Assembly (NCBI GenBank): GCA_022605955.1
Contig: JAKCOZ010000576.1
Location: 1 to 64,000 of the forward strand
Direction: 5' to 3'
Length of the DNA: 64,000 nt
From: Rallus limicola
Lineage: Eukaryota; Chordata; Aves; Gruiformes; Rallidae
Part shown: positions 1-18,829 of the stretch, one piece after another
Layout: every line of letters begins with the position of its first letter
Position numbering within the stretch: the stretch's first letter is position 1
The notes under the pieces: model-generated
Told to the model about the DNA's origin: nothing
What the model saw: the letters and a program-made list of their open reading frames with translations, nothing else
Databases searched by the model: none
Translations under genes and position numbers: made by a program

Positions 1-255
1 GGTTGGGGGGGTCTGTGGTGGGTTGGGGGGTCTGAGGTGGGGTCTGAGGTGGGTTGGGGGGCTCTGAGGTGGGTCTGAGGTGGGTTGGAGGGGTCTGAGG
101 TGGGTCTGAGGTGGGTTGGGGGGGGTCTGAGGTGGGGTTGGGGGGGTCTGTGGTGGGTCTCTGGTGGGATTGAGGGGTCTGAGGTGGGTTTGGGGGTCTG
201 AGGTGGGGTCAGGGGGTCTGAGGTGGGTTTGGGGGGTCTGAGGTGGGGTCAGGAC
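1..255. repeat. GT-rich minisatellite downstream of protease gene 1
   Basis: Short G/T-rich units built on TCTGAGGTGGGTTGGGGG are repeated with variation up to the last exon of protease gene 1. No AATAAA hexamer for that minus-strand gene is seen here, so its polyadenylation site probably lies left of the window. Confidence 0.85.
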
Positions 256-3675
<3,420 letters not shown>

Positions 3676-3719
3676 GCTGGGGGGCTGAGGTGGAGGGGTC
3701 AGGGGGGGGCCCCGTGACC

Positions 3720-3770
3720 CCCATATCAAGGGCTCCCTGTTAATAATTAACGGGGGTTAGTTAACCGAGC
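3720..3770 (-). promoter_or_regulatory. Possible promoter of protease gene 1
   Basis: About 50-90 bp upstream of the leader ATG (minus strand) are a GATATGG element and an AT-rich TTAATTATTAAC element in otherwise GC-rich DNA. Neither is a perfect TATA box; the assignment rests mainly on position. Confidence 0.3.
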
Positions 3771-3889
3771 AGGTGCCACGTTCACACCCCACCCCCACCC
3801 CCCCACTGCACCCCCTACCCAAAGGCTGGAGGGGTGGGTGGGGGGGGGTAGGCGGGGTCCCCATGGGGAGGGGGGGGCAGTAGGATCTA

Positions 3890-4145
3890 TGGGGTGTGAG
3901 GGGTTCCCCCCGTGGTATATCTATGGGGCAGTGTGTCACCTGTGGTATATCTGTGGGGCACAGGGGGGTCCCCTATAGGATCTATGGGGCAGGGTGGTTC
4001 CCCTGTGGTATATCTATGGGGCAGGGTGGGTCCCCTGTGGTATATCTATGGGGCAGGATGTGTCCCCTGTGGTATATCTACGGGGTGAGATGGTCCCACC
4101 ATGATATATCTATGGGGCAGTGTGGGTCCCCTGTGCCACCTATGG
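3890..4145. repeat. 32-bp minisatellite with TATATCTATGGGG
   Basis: About eight units of roughly 32 bp contain GGTATATCTATGGGGCA and TCCCCTGT. They lie upstream of protease gene 1. Confidence 0.85.
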
Positions 4146-4329
4146 GGTGACGTGGGGCTGGGCCCTGCCCCTCCCCCCCCCCCCAGATTAACTCCGGATT
4201 AAGGAGTCCCGCCCCCCGACGCGGCGCGACAACAACCGCGCCCTGGGCGTGGTGCCGAGGGGCGTATTATGGGATGGCCGTCATTAATGCTAATTACCCT
4301 CAGAACGAGGCAACAAACAGCCTCAGCAC

Positions 4330-4645
4330 GCCGCACGGGATTGGTTGGCGGCAGCGGTGGCCACGCCCCCTCGCCCTCCCACCTCCCCCCCCCCACCAAG
4401 GGGGAGGTGGCAGTGTCGCCCCAACCAATGGGGTGGCTCCAATTCGGGGAGGGGGGGGTGGGGTCTTGGGAAGAAGCCAACCAATGGCTTGGGGCCGCTT
4501 TGGAGTGGGCGTGTCTTAGCCAGAGCCCAGCCAATGGCGTTTCCCGGATCTGAGATCTTGGGGGGGGGAATCTCCCATCCAATGGCGTCTCCCTGAGCTG
4601 AGGTAGGCGGGTCTTGGGGAGCTCCCAACCAATGGCGTTGGGTGG
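4330..4645. repeat. Array of CCAATGG elements upstream of protease gene 1
   Basis: Five CCAATGG boxes, near 4423, 4480, 4531, 4579 and 4628, lie in related units about 50-60 bp apart, with an inverted ATTGG near 4339. CCAAT boxes bind NF-Y, so this could be promoter-proximal for the minus-strand gene starting at 3675. That role is inferred. Confidence 0.55.
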
Positions 4646-4959
4646 GAGGGGCTGGGCCTCTTCTCCTTGAAGCTCAAGGGTTGAGGGTCACCACTGTGTG
4701 TCCTCCCCCACCCCAAAAAGGTTCCTCATGTCCCCTGAGTCCTCCTGGGGGACCCAAAGCGCCTCCAGATGCCTCCACCAGGAGGAAGGAGACCCTCGGC
4801 CTTGCCACCTCTTCCTCCTTGGTGGCCACCAAGCCTTCCTCCTGGGGGACCACCAGAGGTGGGGCAGAGTGGAGGAGGTGACACACACACACCCCCCACA
4901 CACACCTCCCCCACCTCCCCTTCCACCAGCACCACCTTCCCGTGGCCACCAGCCTGAGA

Positions 4960-5615
4960 AGTTCCCCTTTGGGGTTGACCAGCCTTGGTTGGGTTGGGTT
5001 GGGTCACCCTTGTGGGCTTGGCCAACCCCTTGTTGGGCCACCGCTGATTGGGTGACCTGCAGCGGGTTGGCCATGACTTGGGTCACCACTGGCCAGCGGT
5101 CATCGGCTTGGCTGGACCCTTGTCAGGTCAACCAACCACCACTGGGTTTGACCAACCATGGTTGGGTTGGGTAACCCCTGATTGGATTGGCCAACCCTTG
5201 TAGAGCTTGGCCAACCCTTGTAGAGCTTGGCCAACCCTTGTAGAGCTTGGCCAACTCTTGGAGGGCTTGGCCAACCCTTTAAGAGCTTGGCCAACCCTTG
5301 GAGGGCTTGGCCAACCCTTGTAGAGCTTGGCCAACCCTTGTAGAGCTTGGCCAACTCTTGGAGGGCTTGGCCAACCCTTGTAGAGCTTGGCCAACCCTTG
5401 TTGGATTGGCCAACCCTTGTAGAGCTTGGCCAACCCTTGGAGGGCTTGGCCAACCCTTGTAGAGCTTGGCCAACCCTTGTAGAGCTTGGCCAGCTCTTGG
5501 AGGGCTTGGCCAACCCTTGTAGAGCTTGGCCAACCCTTGGAGGGCTTGGCCAACCCTTGTAGAGCTTGGCCAACCCTTGTAGAGCTTGGCCAAACCCTTG
5601 TAGAGCATGGCCAAC
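4960..5615. repeat. 20-bp satellite-like array with TTGGCCAA
   Basis: From about 5190 to 5610 a 20-bp unit, GAGCTTGGCCAACCCTTGTA, repeats about 21 times with little variation. Degenerate units (GGTTGGCCAACCCTTG) extend to 4960 on the left and reappear at 6460-6790 and 7515-7560. Each unit holds the palindrome TTGGCCAA. The array lies between protease genes 1 and 2; the long open frames through it are repeat artefacts. Confidence 0.9.
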
Positions 5616-6037
5616 CACGGTTGGGTGGGGGTGACCTTCAGTGGGTTGAATGGGTGGCCTCCCATAGATTGACCAGCCAGTCGCCAGCTTGGTTGACCCT
5701 CGTTGGGTTGGCCAACTGCCAGTGACCCTCATGGGATGGGATGACCCTTTCTTCACCCCCAGAGGCCACCGCTGGGTCACCAGCCACGACTCAGCTGTGT
5801 TGACTGGTTTCCACGTGGGCTGAAGACCCACCATGGTCCCACGTCCCTCAGCGCCACCAAAAAAGCCACCTTGGGGAGGTGGCAGGACCCCACGGGGGGG
5901 GAGGGGATGGGAAGGAGGTGTGGCTTCCAACCAAACCACCTCCTCCTCCTCCCTGGAAGGTCGCTTGTGGGGTGGGATGGGGGACAGCACAGAGAGGCTT
6001 GAGGAGGACAAAGACTTCCCACCAGACATCACAGCGC

Positions 6038-6043
6038 TTTAAT
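6038..6043 (-). terminator. Polyadenylation signal of protease gene 2
   Basis: ATTAAA on the minus strand, about 205 bp past the TAG stop of protease gene 2. It is the common variant hexamer. Confidence 0.5.
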
Positions 6044-6245
6044 GTCTCCTGCCTCCCCACCCACCTTCTCACCAGCTCTACCAGGTGGCCTCCACCCAGC
6101 TCCACCAACAACCTCTCCACACCTTCTGTTGGTTGTCCCAGCGTCCTGCACCCTGTCCCCCCCCCCTCCCCGGGGCGAGCGGTTGTAGCCTGGACATGGT
6201 CCTCCCACCTCCCCGCCAGCCGTTTGGAAGGTTGCTGGAGGGTCT

Positions 6246-10003
<3,758 letters not shown>

Positions 10004-10011
10004 CGTGGCCG

Positions 10012-10690
10012 CTGTGGGGCAGAGAGGTGTGAGGACCACGTTGTGGGGGGGGTGTTGGTGGTTTGGGGGGTTCTCCTGGACCTGTTGGCCAACCCTCCGC
10101 TCCAGGAGAAGGTGAGATGGTTCTTTGGGGGGGGGAGAGGGGGAGGGTATGGTGGTACCTGGTTGGGGGGAGGGGGTGTCTCACTGTGGGAGGTCGTTTT
10201 AGGGTCTCCATACCACACCTCCCCCCACCCACCCCTCGTGTGTGTCCCCCCCCCTCCTCCCCTCCCCCCCACCCAGCTGCACAATTTGCCCCGTCATCGT
10301 GCTTTTGCAACGATGACATCATCACCCCGAGCGCCACGGCGGCAATCAACAGAGTCATCGTTAATGAGGCCCCTAATTAAGGGCTCCACCAACTCCTCCA
10401 CCTCCCCCCTCCTTGTCTCCAGGCGATTGACCTCCCAGAACCTCACGCTGCCCTTGGATGCCTCCCTTGGGATGAGGCTGTGGGGCGAAGCCCCTGGAGA
10501 TACGGGGGGGTGGCAGTCCCTCCCCAAAGCAGGATTCTTCAGGGCCATGGGTTGGGGGGCACCTTTGGATGGGGGGGGGGGAGGTGGCTGCTCCCCATGG
10601 AGTTGGGGTGGGGTGGGGTGGGGGGGGGGGGTCGTTAAGGACATGGGGTGTTGCTCCCTGGTGGTTGTGGGTTCTCCGTGGGGCGCGTGG
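10012..10690. other. Region upstream of protease gene 2, no gene seen
   Basis: G-rich runs alternate with ordinary sequence. TAATTA-like sites (GTTAATGAGGCCCCTAATTA) lie at 10360-10380 and a CGATGACATCATC stretch near 10310. It probably belongs to a leading intron of gene 2, because the leader exon starts at a splice acceptor (10011). Confidence 0.5.
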
Positions 10691-11885
10691 TTGCCCGTGG
10701 CCGTGGGTCGGAGGCCACCACGGTCCTCCTGAGTCATGGGTTCTCATGGCCGTGGGTTGGAGGCACCTGAGGTCACCGCTCCCCACGGACGTGGGTCGTG
10801 GCCCCTCGTGGCAGCGGGTCACCGCTCCCCATGGGAGAGGGTTGTGGGCCCCATAGAAGTGGGTCAGGAGTCCACGTGAGTGTGGGACACGGTTCCCATG
10901 GCCATGGGTTGGAGCCACCCATGGGTGTGGGGCACCACTCCCTGTGGATGTGTGCCACGGGCCCCCTAGATAAAGGAAGTGGGCCCCATGGACGTGGGAG
11001 GTGGTGGCCCCACGGACAGAGGTTGGTGGCCCCATGGACGTGGGAGGTGGTGGCCCAATGGACATGGAAGTGGGCCCCATGGATAGAGGTGGTGGCCCCA
11101 TGGATAGAGGTGGTGGCCCCATGGATGTGGGAGGTGGTGGCCCCATGGACAGAGGTTGGTGGCCCCATGGATAGAGGTGGTGGCCCCATGGACATGGAAG
11201 TGGGCCCCATGGATAGAGGTGGTGGCCCTATGGATAGAGGTGGTGGCCCCATGGATGTGGGTGGCAGCTCCCTGGGGCTGAGGGGGGCGGGGGGAGGAAG
11301 GCTGAGGATGGAGGGATGGAGATAGAGTGGAGATGGAGGGAAGGGCGTGGGGGAGGAGATGGGGCCAGGGTGGAGAAGGAGGGATGGAGATCAGGGATGG
11401 AGGGAGCGTGGAGGAGGGGGGGATGGATGGAGACTGGGGGTGGGTCAAGGATGGAGGAGGAAGGGGGGCTGGACGGAGGGACGGACGGACAGACAGCAGG
11501 GGTGGTGGGATGGAGGAAGCGTGGGGGGAGGAAGGACAGAGGGAGGTCAGGGATGAAGCAAGCAAGGAGGAGGGATGGATGGACATGGGGGAGGGAGGGA
11601 CAGAGGGACACTAGAGATGGAGGGACAGATGGACACTGGGGATGGAGGGACACCAGGGATGGAGGGACATCAGGACAGATGGACATTGGGGATGGAGGGA
11701 CACCAGGGATGGGGGGACACCAAGGACAGATGGACAGCAGGGATGGAGGGACACCAGGGACAGATGGACACCAGAGATGAAGGGACAGCAGGGATGGAGG
11801 GACACCAGGGATGGAGGGACACCAGGGATAGATGGACACCAAGGACAGATGGACACCAGGGATGCAGGGACACCATCCCAGCAGA
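10690..11885. repeat. Two adjoining minisatellites upstream of protease gene 2
   Basis: From 10690 to about 11270, units of about 20 bp (GGTGGCCCCATGGATAGA and GTGGGCCCCATGG). From about 11300 to 11885, units of 15-18 bp (GATGGAGGGACACCAGG). Several long frames on both strands are periodic artefacts. Confidence 0.85.
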
Positions 11886-12380
11886 CTGAAGGAGGGACCC
11901 CAGACCTCCACCTCCCGCTGAGGGGTCCCCATCACCCCCTCCCCAACCCCACCTCACCCCACCCTCTCCCCGACAAACCTCTCCGCAGGTCCCCGCTGCG
12001 CCCCGCCGGTGGCCGCTGTGTGGCGGGGTGGGAGGGAAGGAGGGAGGGAGGGAGGGAGGGATGGAAGGAGGGAGGGAGGAGCGGCGCTGGGGACCTCCCC
12101 TCTCCTTTCCCAACCTCCAGCAGTTGCCTGGTCCGAGGGCGACGGATCCGTCCGCGAGGCCGGCTGCCTCCACCTGACCCCCCCCAAAAACCCCCCCGTC
12201 CCCTCCCCACTGCCCACCCCCCTTCTATCCCCCCCACCTCCCACCCCCCCGGCTCCCAAAAATCACAACTTAAAGGGGGAAACTGAGGCACAGGGCCCTT
12301 CCCAAACCAGCTCCCAGGTGTCTTCTCCCTCCTCCACCTCCTCCACCGCCGCCGCCACCCCGCCCACCTGAGCGCCGCCC

Positions 12381-12390
12381 GGTTTTATAA
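12381..12390 (-). promoter_or_regulatory. TATA box, probable promoter of protease gene 2
   Basis: A perfect TATAAAA (plus positions 12383-12389, read on the minus strand) sits in a GC-rich context. The leader exon of gene 2 begins at a splice acceptor, so an untranslated first exon is needed upstream, and this is the best TATA box in that interval. The matching first exon and donor were not resolved. Confidence 0.5.
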
Positions 12391-12589
12391 CGGCGTCAGG
12401 GGGTGTGTTTGGGGGGGGTGTGGGGGTGTGGGGGGGGCTCCACGGGGCCCATCCCACCCTGGGGCTGAGCCGGAGGCGTCGGGGTGACGGGCGGTGGAGA
12501 CGCTTGGCCGCCTCCTTCCTTAATCCCTCGGCGCTTCCCCAGCCGCCGCCTAGGCCCTTGCTTCACGCCGGGAGGGCGGCGGCGCCCAG

Positions 12590-13215
12590 GGATTGGTGGG
12601 TTGAGGGGGGAAGGAGGAAGGGGATTGGTGGGTTGAGGGGGTGATGGGGTTGGTTGGGGGCAAAAGGAGGAAGGGGATTGGTGGGTTGAGGGGGTGATGG
12701 GGTTGGGGGGGTGGTGATGGGGTGGTTGGTTGGGGGGGAAGGAGGAAGGGGATTGGTGGGTTGGGTGGGGAAGGGGTGGTGGGGGAGGAAGGGGATTGGT
12801 GGGTTGGGGGTGGAGGGAAGAGAGTTGGGGGGGGGGGTGTTGGGGAGTGGAGCGCTCTGATTGGACGGTGGGAGGATGGGTCCGTTGGCTTTGGAGGCGA
12901 TTGGCTGATGGATTCGGGGACCGAAGCGTGTGATTGGGTGGCTGGTTTTGCTGGGCACCAAGTCTCATTGGGCAGTGTTGGACACCGGCACGTGCTGATT
13001 GGCCAATCGGCTTTGGCGATCTGGACGTTCTGATTGGCCAAGCGGTTTCAGGGACCTGGGAGCTCTGGTTGGCCAACCGGGGCTGGAGAGGAGCACGTGT
13101 TGGCTGACCAACCGGCTTTGGAGACCACCACGTTCTGATTGGCCAATCAAATGAAGCCATCAGCCGATTGGCTGGCCAGCTTTAGAGACCACCTGCTCAG
13201 CCAATCAACATCTTG
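12590..13215. repeat. ATTGG/CCAAT repeat array
   Basis: From 12590 to 12830, units of about 30-70 bp contain GGGGATTGGTGGGTTG. From 12850 to 13210, units of about 35 bp contain CTGATTGGCCAATCGG. The perfect palindrome ATTGGCCAAT occurs at 12998-13007 and 13138-13147. The array lies 0.2-0.8 kb upstream of the TATA box at 12383. Confidence 0.8.
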
Positions 13216-13224
13216 GAGCCCATC

Positions 13225-13625
13225 ACACACCTAGGCAGGGCCGGGACACGCTAGAGGGTGCTGTCACCCTGTGTCCCTCGAGGGGGTGGGGCTTCCTGGT
13301 GGGGTGGGGGGGGGTAAGGGGGCGTGGCTTGGAGGTGAGGTGGGCGTGGCTTCCCCTGCTCCCCCTCCCCCCCATCCCAGTGTAAATCCCAAGTGGGTGT
13401 AAACAGGGCGTGGCGGCTTCCCGGGCGGAGCTGCACGCCCCGGGCTTGGCCCGACTGGTTCTCTCAGTGGGGGGCCCTCCTCGTTAGCGGCCGCCTCGTT
13501 AGCCAGCTCTTAATTGAGCTCCAATTAGGGCGCCCACGCGGTGCCAGGAGGAGGCTGCTCCCTGCTTTCCTCCTGGTTTACACCCTGATAACCCCGGGCG
13601 GCCCCGGGTGATGGTGGGGACACAG
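13225..13625. other. Intergenic stretch, no gene seen
   Basis: GC-rich DNA with GGGGCGTGGCTT-type boxes near 13290-13350 and homeodomain-like TTAATTGAGCTCCAATTAG at 13508-13528. No exon of any recognised family. Confidence 0.5.
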
Positions 13626-13629
13626 GAGG

Positions 13630-14105
13630 ATGGTGGTGGCCACATGTGGTGGGGGACGTGGCAGCCGTGGTCACCAGGCTGGAGGTTACGTGGGGGGTGG
13701 TGGGGTTGTCTGCCTGGAGCTTCCCAAGCTACACGCGTGTCCTCCAGGCTTGGACACGTGTGTTCTCTGGTGTGGAGATACGTGGCCAAGGGATCTGGAC
13801 ACGTGTGGTCTCCAGACCTCAACATAGCTCCTCCAGGGCTGGACACGGGCTGCCTATCAGCACCAGGCATGTGGTTGGAGGTTGTCCACCATGGCCACCA
13901 GCATTCATTAGACACCAGGCATGTGGTTGGAGGTTGTCCACCGTGGCCACCAGCATCAGACACCTGTGGCCATGAGTTGTCCACCATGGCCACCAGCATT
14001 AGACACCTGTGGCCAAGAGTTGTCCACTGTGGCCATGAGATGTCCACCGTGGCCACCAGCACCAGATACGTGTGACCACAAAATGTCCCCCCCACACGTG
14101 GTTTC
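13630..14105. repeat. Minisatellite between protease genes 2 and 3
   Basis: Units of about 50 bp contain GTTGTCCACCATGGCCACC and AGACACCTGTGGCCA, followed by a CCACCACCACC run at 14110-14160. Confidence 0.8.
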
Positions 14106-14302
14106 AGGGTGCCACCACCACCCACCACCACCACCCACCACCACCACCACCACCACCCACCCGTGGCCACCTGCCCTCAGAACCCGTGGCAGTTTCCTCA
14201 CCATCCTCACGGTGACCGTGGTCGCCCCACACCACCCTGTGGTCTCCACCTCCATGGCGGGGCTGCCACGTGACGATGGAAGGCCACCACGTTTCAGAGG
14301 AC

Positions 14303-14308
14303 TTTATT
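14303..14308 (-). terminator. Polyadenylation signal of protease gene 3
   Basis: AATAAA on the minus strand, about 135 bp past the TGA stop of protease gene 3. Confidence 0.8.
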
Positions 14309-14442
14309 CCAGGAGCTCTTCCCCGGCCCAAGGCAGGGGGACGGCGCAGGGATGAGGGGAGGGAGAAGAAGACCCCTGGTGTTTTTGGGGGCGGCGGGGT
14401 GGGAGGCGGGGAGGAGGACCCTTCTTCTTGGCAGGGGGTGAC

Positions 14443-17400
14443 TCAACTGTTCCTCTTCATGGTCTCCTGGATCCAGCCAGTGAACTCGCAGACGCGGGTG
14501 TAGACACCCGGTTTGCCCCGCTGCCCACAGACCTGCATCCCCCACGACACGATGCCCTGGAGCTCGTCCCGGCACACCAGAGGACCACCCGAGTCACCCT
14601 GTGGAGAGAAGGACACCCCCCCCAGGAGATGGACCCACGGTTGGGTTCTTCCGAAATCAACCTGTTCCCTCCCTAGGGGTGGAGTGGAGGGAGGGGGACA
14701 TCTCAGGTGCTTCGGTTCTGCCTTGGGTACCACCATGTCCTGGTGGATCGGGGTGTGGAGACCACCATGTCCAGGGTAGGTCAAGGTGGGTCGGGGTGTG
14801 GAGACCACCATGTCCTGGTGGGTTGGGGTGTGGAGACCACCATGTCCAGGGTAGGTCAAGGTGTGGAGACCACCATGTCCCATAGGGTCCTGGAGCTGAG
14901 GCCAAGGAGGTCCCTATGGCCCCAGGGAGGTTCCTATAGAACCATGAGGTCCCTTTAGCACCCAGGGTCTTCCTGTGGGGGCCCTGTAGCACCCAGGAGG
15001 CCCCCACATTGTCAAGGTGTCCCCATAGCACCCAGAACGGTGTCCCCTACCCCGCCACAAGGTCGAGTTCCTCTCCTGGTCCTCAGCTCCACAGGCGAAC
15101 CAGGGTGCCAGGAGACATCGGGGCGTCTCCCGGAGGGTGAAGCCACCCAGATCCCACCCTATGGAGGGGTGGGGTGAGGTGGGAGGTGGGTGCCCACCCC
15201 AAACCTACCTGGCAGGAGTCGGTGCCGCCCGCGCTGGTGCCGGCGCAGAGCATGTTCTTGGTGATGCCCTTGGGGTAGAGCTTCCCACACTCCTCGTTGG
15301 CCATGGTGTAGACCACGCCGCACTGGAGAACGTCGGGGAAGTAACCTGGGGGGTGGTGGTGGGATAGGGTGATGGGACGTGTGACACGTGTGTCAGCCCG
15401 TGGTCTCTTCTAGAGGGTGGGTTATAGGGGGTGGGGACACATGGAAGCCACCCTGGAGGTGAGGGATCTGTGGTGTCTTGGGGTGTGGACAGGGTGGAGG
15501 ACCTGCACGGACCATGGATGGACCCAGGTCACCTCCAAGGGGAGATGTTCCTGAGGTGTTGAGATGTTCCATGAGAAGCTGAGCTGTCTCTGGGAAAGAG
15601 GGATGTCCCCAGGTGTCCCCAAGGTGCTGAGATGTCCCCAAGGTGCTGAGATGTCCCCAGGACAGGGATGTCCCCATGAAGGTGAGATATCCCAAGGAAG
15701 AAGCTGAGATGTCTCCAGACCAGAAATACCCCCAAGAACCTGAGATGTCCACAGAAGAGACATCTCCAAGGCACTGAGATGTCCCCAAGGAGCCATGAGG
15801 TCCCCAAGGAGCTGAGATGTCCCCAGAAGACATGTCCCCAAGGAGCTAAGATGTCCCCAAGGAGCTAAGATGACACCAAGACACCAAGATGTCCCCAAGG
15901 AGCTGAGATGTCCCCAAGCAGCTGAGATGTCCCCAGAAGACACATCCCCAAGACCAAAGATATCCCCCAAGACACCCAGCCGTCCCCTCAGGGGTCCCTC
16001 AAGTCCCCTTTCCCCCGTGACCTCAGCAGGTATCTCCACCCTACCTTGGGGGCTGCTGGTGCTCCCCCAGCCCGAGACGATGCACTCGCTGTCGGGTGGG
16101 GGGCAGCGCCGGGGCAGGGCCACGGGCTGGATGTGGTGGGTGAAGCGGACCGGTTTCTGGAGCTTCAGGAGCATGATGTCACTGTCATGGCTGGTGGGGT
16201 TGTAGTCGGGGTGGACGAAGGCCCGGGCCGAGCTGATGCACTGCTCCGTCCCTTCCTTGGTCTTCAGGCTGTGGTCGCCCATGCGGATGGGGATGGGCCT
16301 GGGGAGGGGGGTGGAGGAAAGGCCTTGAGGGGAGGTTCTGCGGTGGCCACCACGGAGAAGGCCCCACAGCCACAGGGAGGAGCCGCTGAGGGGGGAGAGT
16401 AGAAGGCCCGGCCTGTCTTTTGGGGTGGGGGGGGGGGTGGGGGGGGGGTGGGGGTCCAACTGGAGAGTTGGCCACGGTGAGGCCCGGCTCCAAAAGTCAA
16501 GTGGGAGAAGGGATCGGGCCCAGTGTTGGACCGGGGGTGTCACCGTGCCACCGCCGGGCCCAACTCAAGGTGAGGCCTCAGCAGGAGGAGGCCAGGAGGA
16601 GGTGGGGCCACCCAAAGAACCCAGGTGGCCTGGTCCTGGAGGCCAACCAGTGACATGGTCATACTGGGAGCCCAACTGGGTGTCCGAAAGGGAGGAGGAC
16701 CCAAACTGGAAGCCCCCCCAATGTTCCCCCTCTACCCTTGAGGTTCCCCACCCACCTCCAGGCTCATCCCACCCACCACCTCCAGCTCTGGGTGGGCAAC
16801 TCCAGGGGTCTTCCCAGTAACCAAACTGGGGTGGGACCCTCACCCCCCTCACCTCCCCCCTCCCCGTGGAGTGCCCCCACCTCCTGGTGTCGCAGTGGGC
16901 GGCGGTCAGCACCCAGGACCTCCCGATCAGCACCCCACCGCAGTGGATGTCCTTCTGGGGGCCCAGCAGGACCACCTGGTAGGGGTGACGCTTCTTCTGG
17001 CACTGGTGGCCCCCCACGATCCGGTTCTCGTCCCCCACGGCCGCTGCGGGGGGGACACGGGGCTCAGCGCCCTCCCAGTTACCTCCCAGTGCCCTCCCAG
17101 TGCCTCCCAGTATCTCCCAGTTACCTCCCAGTATCTCCCAGTGCTTCCCAGTCCCCTCCTAAAGGGCCCACGTGGCCACCCGCCACCTCCCCATGTCCTC
17201 CCAGTGTCCCCAGTGACCTTCCACTTCCCACTCACTATCTACCAGTGCCTCCCAGTATCACCCAGTGCCCTCCCAGTTTCCTCCCTGTTCTTTCCTAATG
17301 GGTCCCCATGGCCACCCACCACCTTCCTGTGTCACCCCTGTGTCCTCCCAGTGTCCCCAGTGACCTTCTAGTTCCCACCCACTGACTCCCAGTGTCTTCC

Positions 17401-18669
17401 AGTATCTCCCAGTGCCCTCCCAGTATCTCCCAATGCCTCCCAGTTCTTTCCCAGTGCCGCCTCGTTCCCCCTCCATGGCCCCCAGTACCTCCCAGTCCCT
17501 CCCTGCGTCACGTCATCTCCTCCCACTGCCTGCCAGTTCTTCCCAGTAGCTCTCAGTCCCCCCCAGTAGCTCCCAGTTCCCTCCCAGTAGCCCCCAGTTC
17601 CCTCCCAGTAGCCCCCAGCCCACCTCCTGCTCCTTCCCAGTAACCTCCCAGTGCCCTCCATCCTGCTCCTGCCACCTCCCTGTTCCCTTCCACGTTCCAC
17701 CAGTGCTCCCAGTGTTCCCCAGTACCTTCTCTTACCCACACCAGTACAATCCCACTGCCTTCCAGTGCTCCCAGTTCACCTGCAGCTCCCTCCCACTGCC
17801 TCTTCCACGCCATTTCCTGCCTCCCAGCGCTTCCTCCTTCCCTCCCACTCACACCAGTAAGCTCCCACTGCCTCCCAGTGTCCCCAGTTCACCTCAGGCT
17901 CCTTCCCAGTGCCCTCCTGGTGCCTCCCAGTATCCTCCCAGTAACTTCCACTCTCCTCCTTATCCCCCACCAGTGTCCCCTCCAGTGCCTCACAGTACCC
18001 CCTAGCTCCTCCCAGTGCCTCCCAGTGCCACCCCGAGCCCTTCCAGCACCCTCCAAGCTCTCCCAGTGCCTCTCAGTGCCCCCCCAGTACACTCCCAGTG
18101 TCCCCCCAATGCCCCCCAGCATCTCCCAGTCCCTTTCCAGTGACTCCCAGTACCTTCTCAGTGCCTCCCTTAGTACTTCCCTGTACTCCCTAGTGCCTTC
18201 CCAGGGCCTCCCAGTATCCTCCCAGTATCCTCTCAGTACCCCCCAGCACGTTCTCAGCAGTCCCTTTTACCTCCCAATGCCCTCCCAGCACCCTCCCAGT
18301 ACCTCCCAGTGCCCTCCCAGCACCCCTACTTCCCCTCAAGCACCCCTTATTCCCTTCCCAGTGCCTCCCAGTATCCTTCCAGTACCCCCCAGCACACCCT
18401 AGTGCCCCTCCAGTGCCCCCTAGCACCTTCCAACTCCCTCCCAGTGCCTCCCAGTGCCCCTTACCGCCCTCCCAGTGCCTCCCAGTGCCCTCACAGTACC
18501 CCTCTAGCTCCCCCTACTCCCATCCCAGTGCCTCCAAGTACCCTTCCAGTGCCCCCTACCGCCCTCCCAGTGCCCTCCCAGTGCCCCCTACCACCTTCCC
18601 AGTGCCCTCCCAGTGCCCCCCAGTGCCCTCACCGGTGGCCAGCAGCAGCAGCGGCAGGAGGCGCTCCAT
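14443..18669 (-). CDS. KLK-like trypsin-type serine protease, gene 3 (intact)
   Basis: Secreted S1-family protease, kallikrein-like. Exons 18633-18669, 16881-17043, 16045-16298, 15209-15345, 14443-14598 sum to 747 nt, giving 248 residues with no frame break. Landmarks in order: leader [13 protein letters not shown], short propeptide ending ENR, mature start [24 protein letters not shown] (His57), [10 protein letters not shown] (Asp102), [19 protein letters not shown] (Asp189), GDSGGPLVC (Ser195), SWG, and the C-terminal helix [13 protein letters not shown] complete triad and Asp189 predict an active trypsin-like enzyme cutting after Arg or Lys, activated at the tryptic site R-IVGG. The human KLK orthologue cannot be named; the sequence resembles the KLK5/6/14 group in general. 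Splice phases (1-2-1-0) match the KLK family. Confidence 0.92.
15530..15935. repeat. Minisatellite in intron 3 of protease gene 3
   Basis: Units of 15-20 bp built on GCTGAGATGTCCCCAAGGA. The long minus-strand frames here with [13 protein letters not shown] periodicity are repeat artefacts. Confidence 0.85.
17070..18625. repeat. CCCAGTGCC-type repeat filling intron 1 of protease gene 3
   Basis: Almost the whole intron consists of CTCCCAGTGCC, CTCCCAGTATC and related 9-13 bp units. Confidence 0.9.
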
Positions 18670-18716
18670 GGCGGGTGGAGGGAGGAAGAGGAGGGTGGTG
18701 GGTGCGGGGCCCAACC

Positions 18717-18724
18717 CCTTAAAT
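18717..18724 (-). promoter_or_regulatory. TATA-like box of protease gene 3
   Basis: ATTTAAGG on the minus strand, about 50 bp upstream of the ATG, in GC-rich DNA. The spacing suits a short 5-prime UTR. Confidence 0.45.
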
Positions 18725-18829
18725 CCCGGCCGGGCCCCGCCTGGGCTGGGGCCACCCGCGAGGGCGCGGGGCCGGTTGGGGCGGTCGCATCCTGCGCCAC
18801 ACCCCGGCCCCGGGGCGGCCGGTTGCCAA

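Noticed and set aside
5190..5610. CRISPR-like regular array
   Set aside because: No distinct spacers, the unit is only 20 bp, and the DNA is vertebrate.
5100..6032. 310-codon minus-strand open frame (KLYKGWPSSTRVGQ pattern)
   Set aside because: Pure translation of the 20-bp TTGGCCAA array; frames open on several strands, no domain, no splice context.
10373..11586. Long minus-strand frames rich in GPPPLSMGPTSMS
   Set aside because: Periodic translation of the CCATGGATAGAGG minisatellite.
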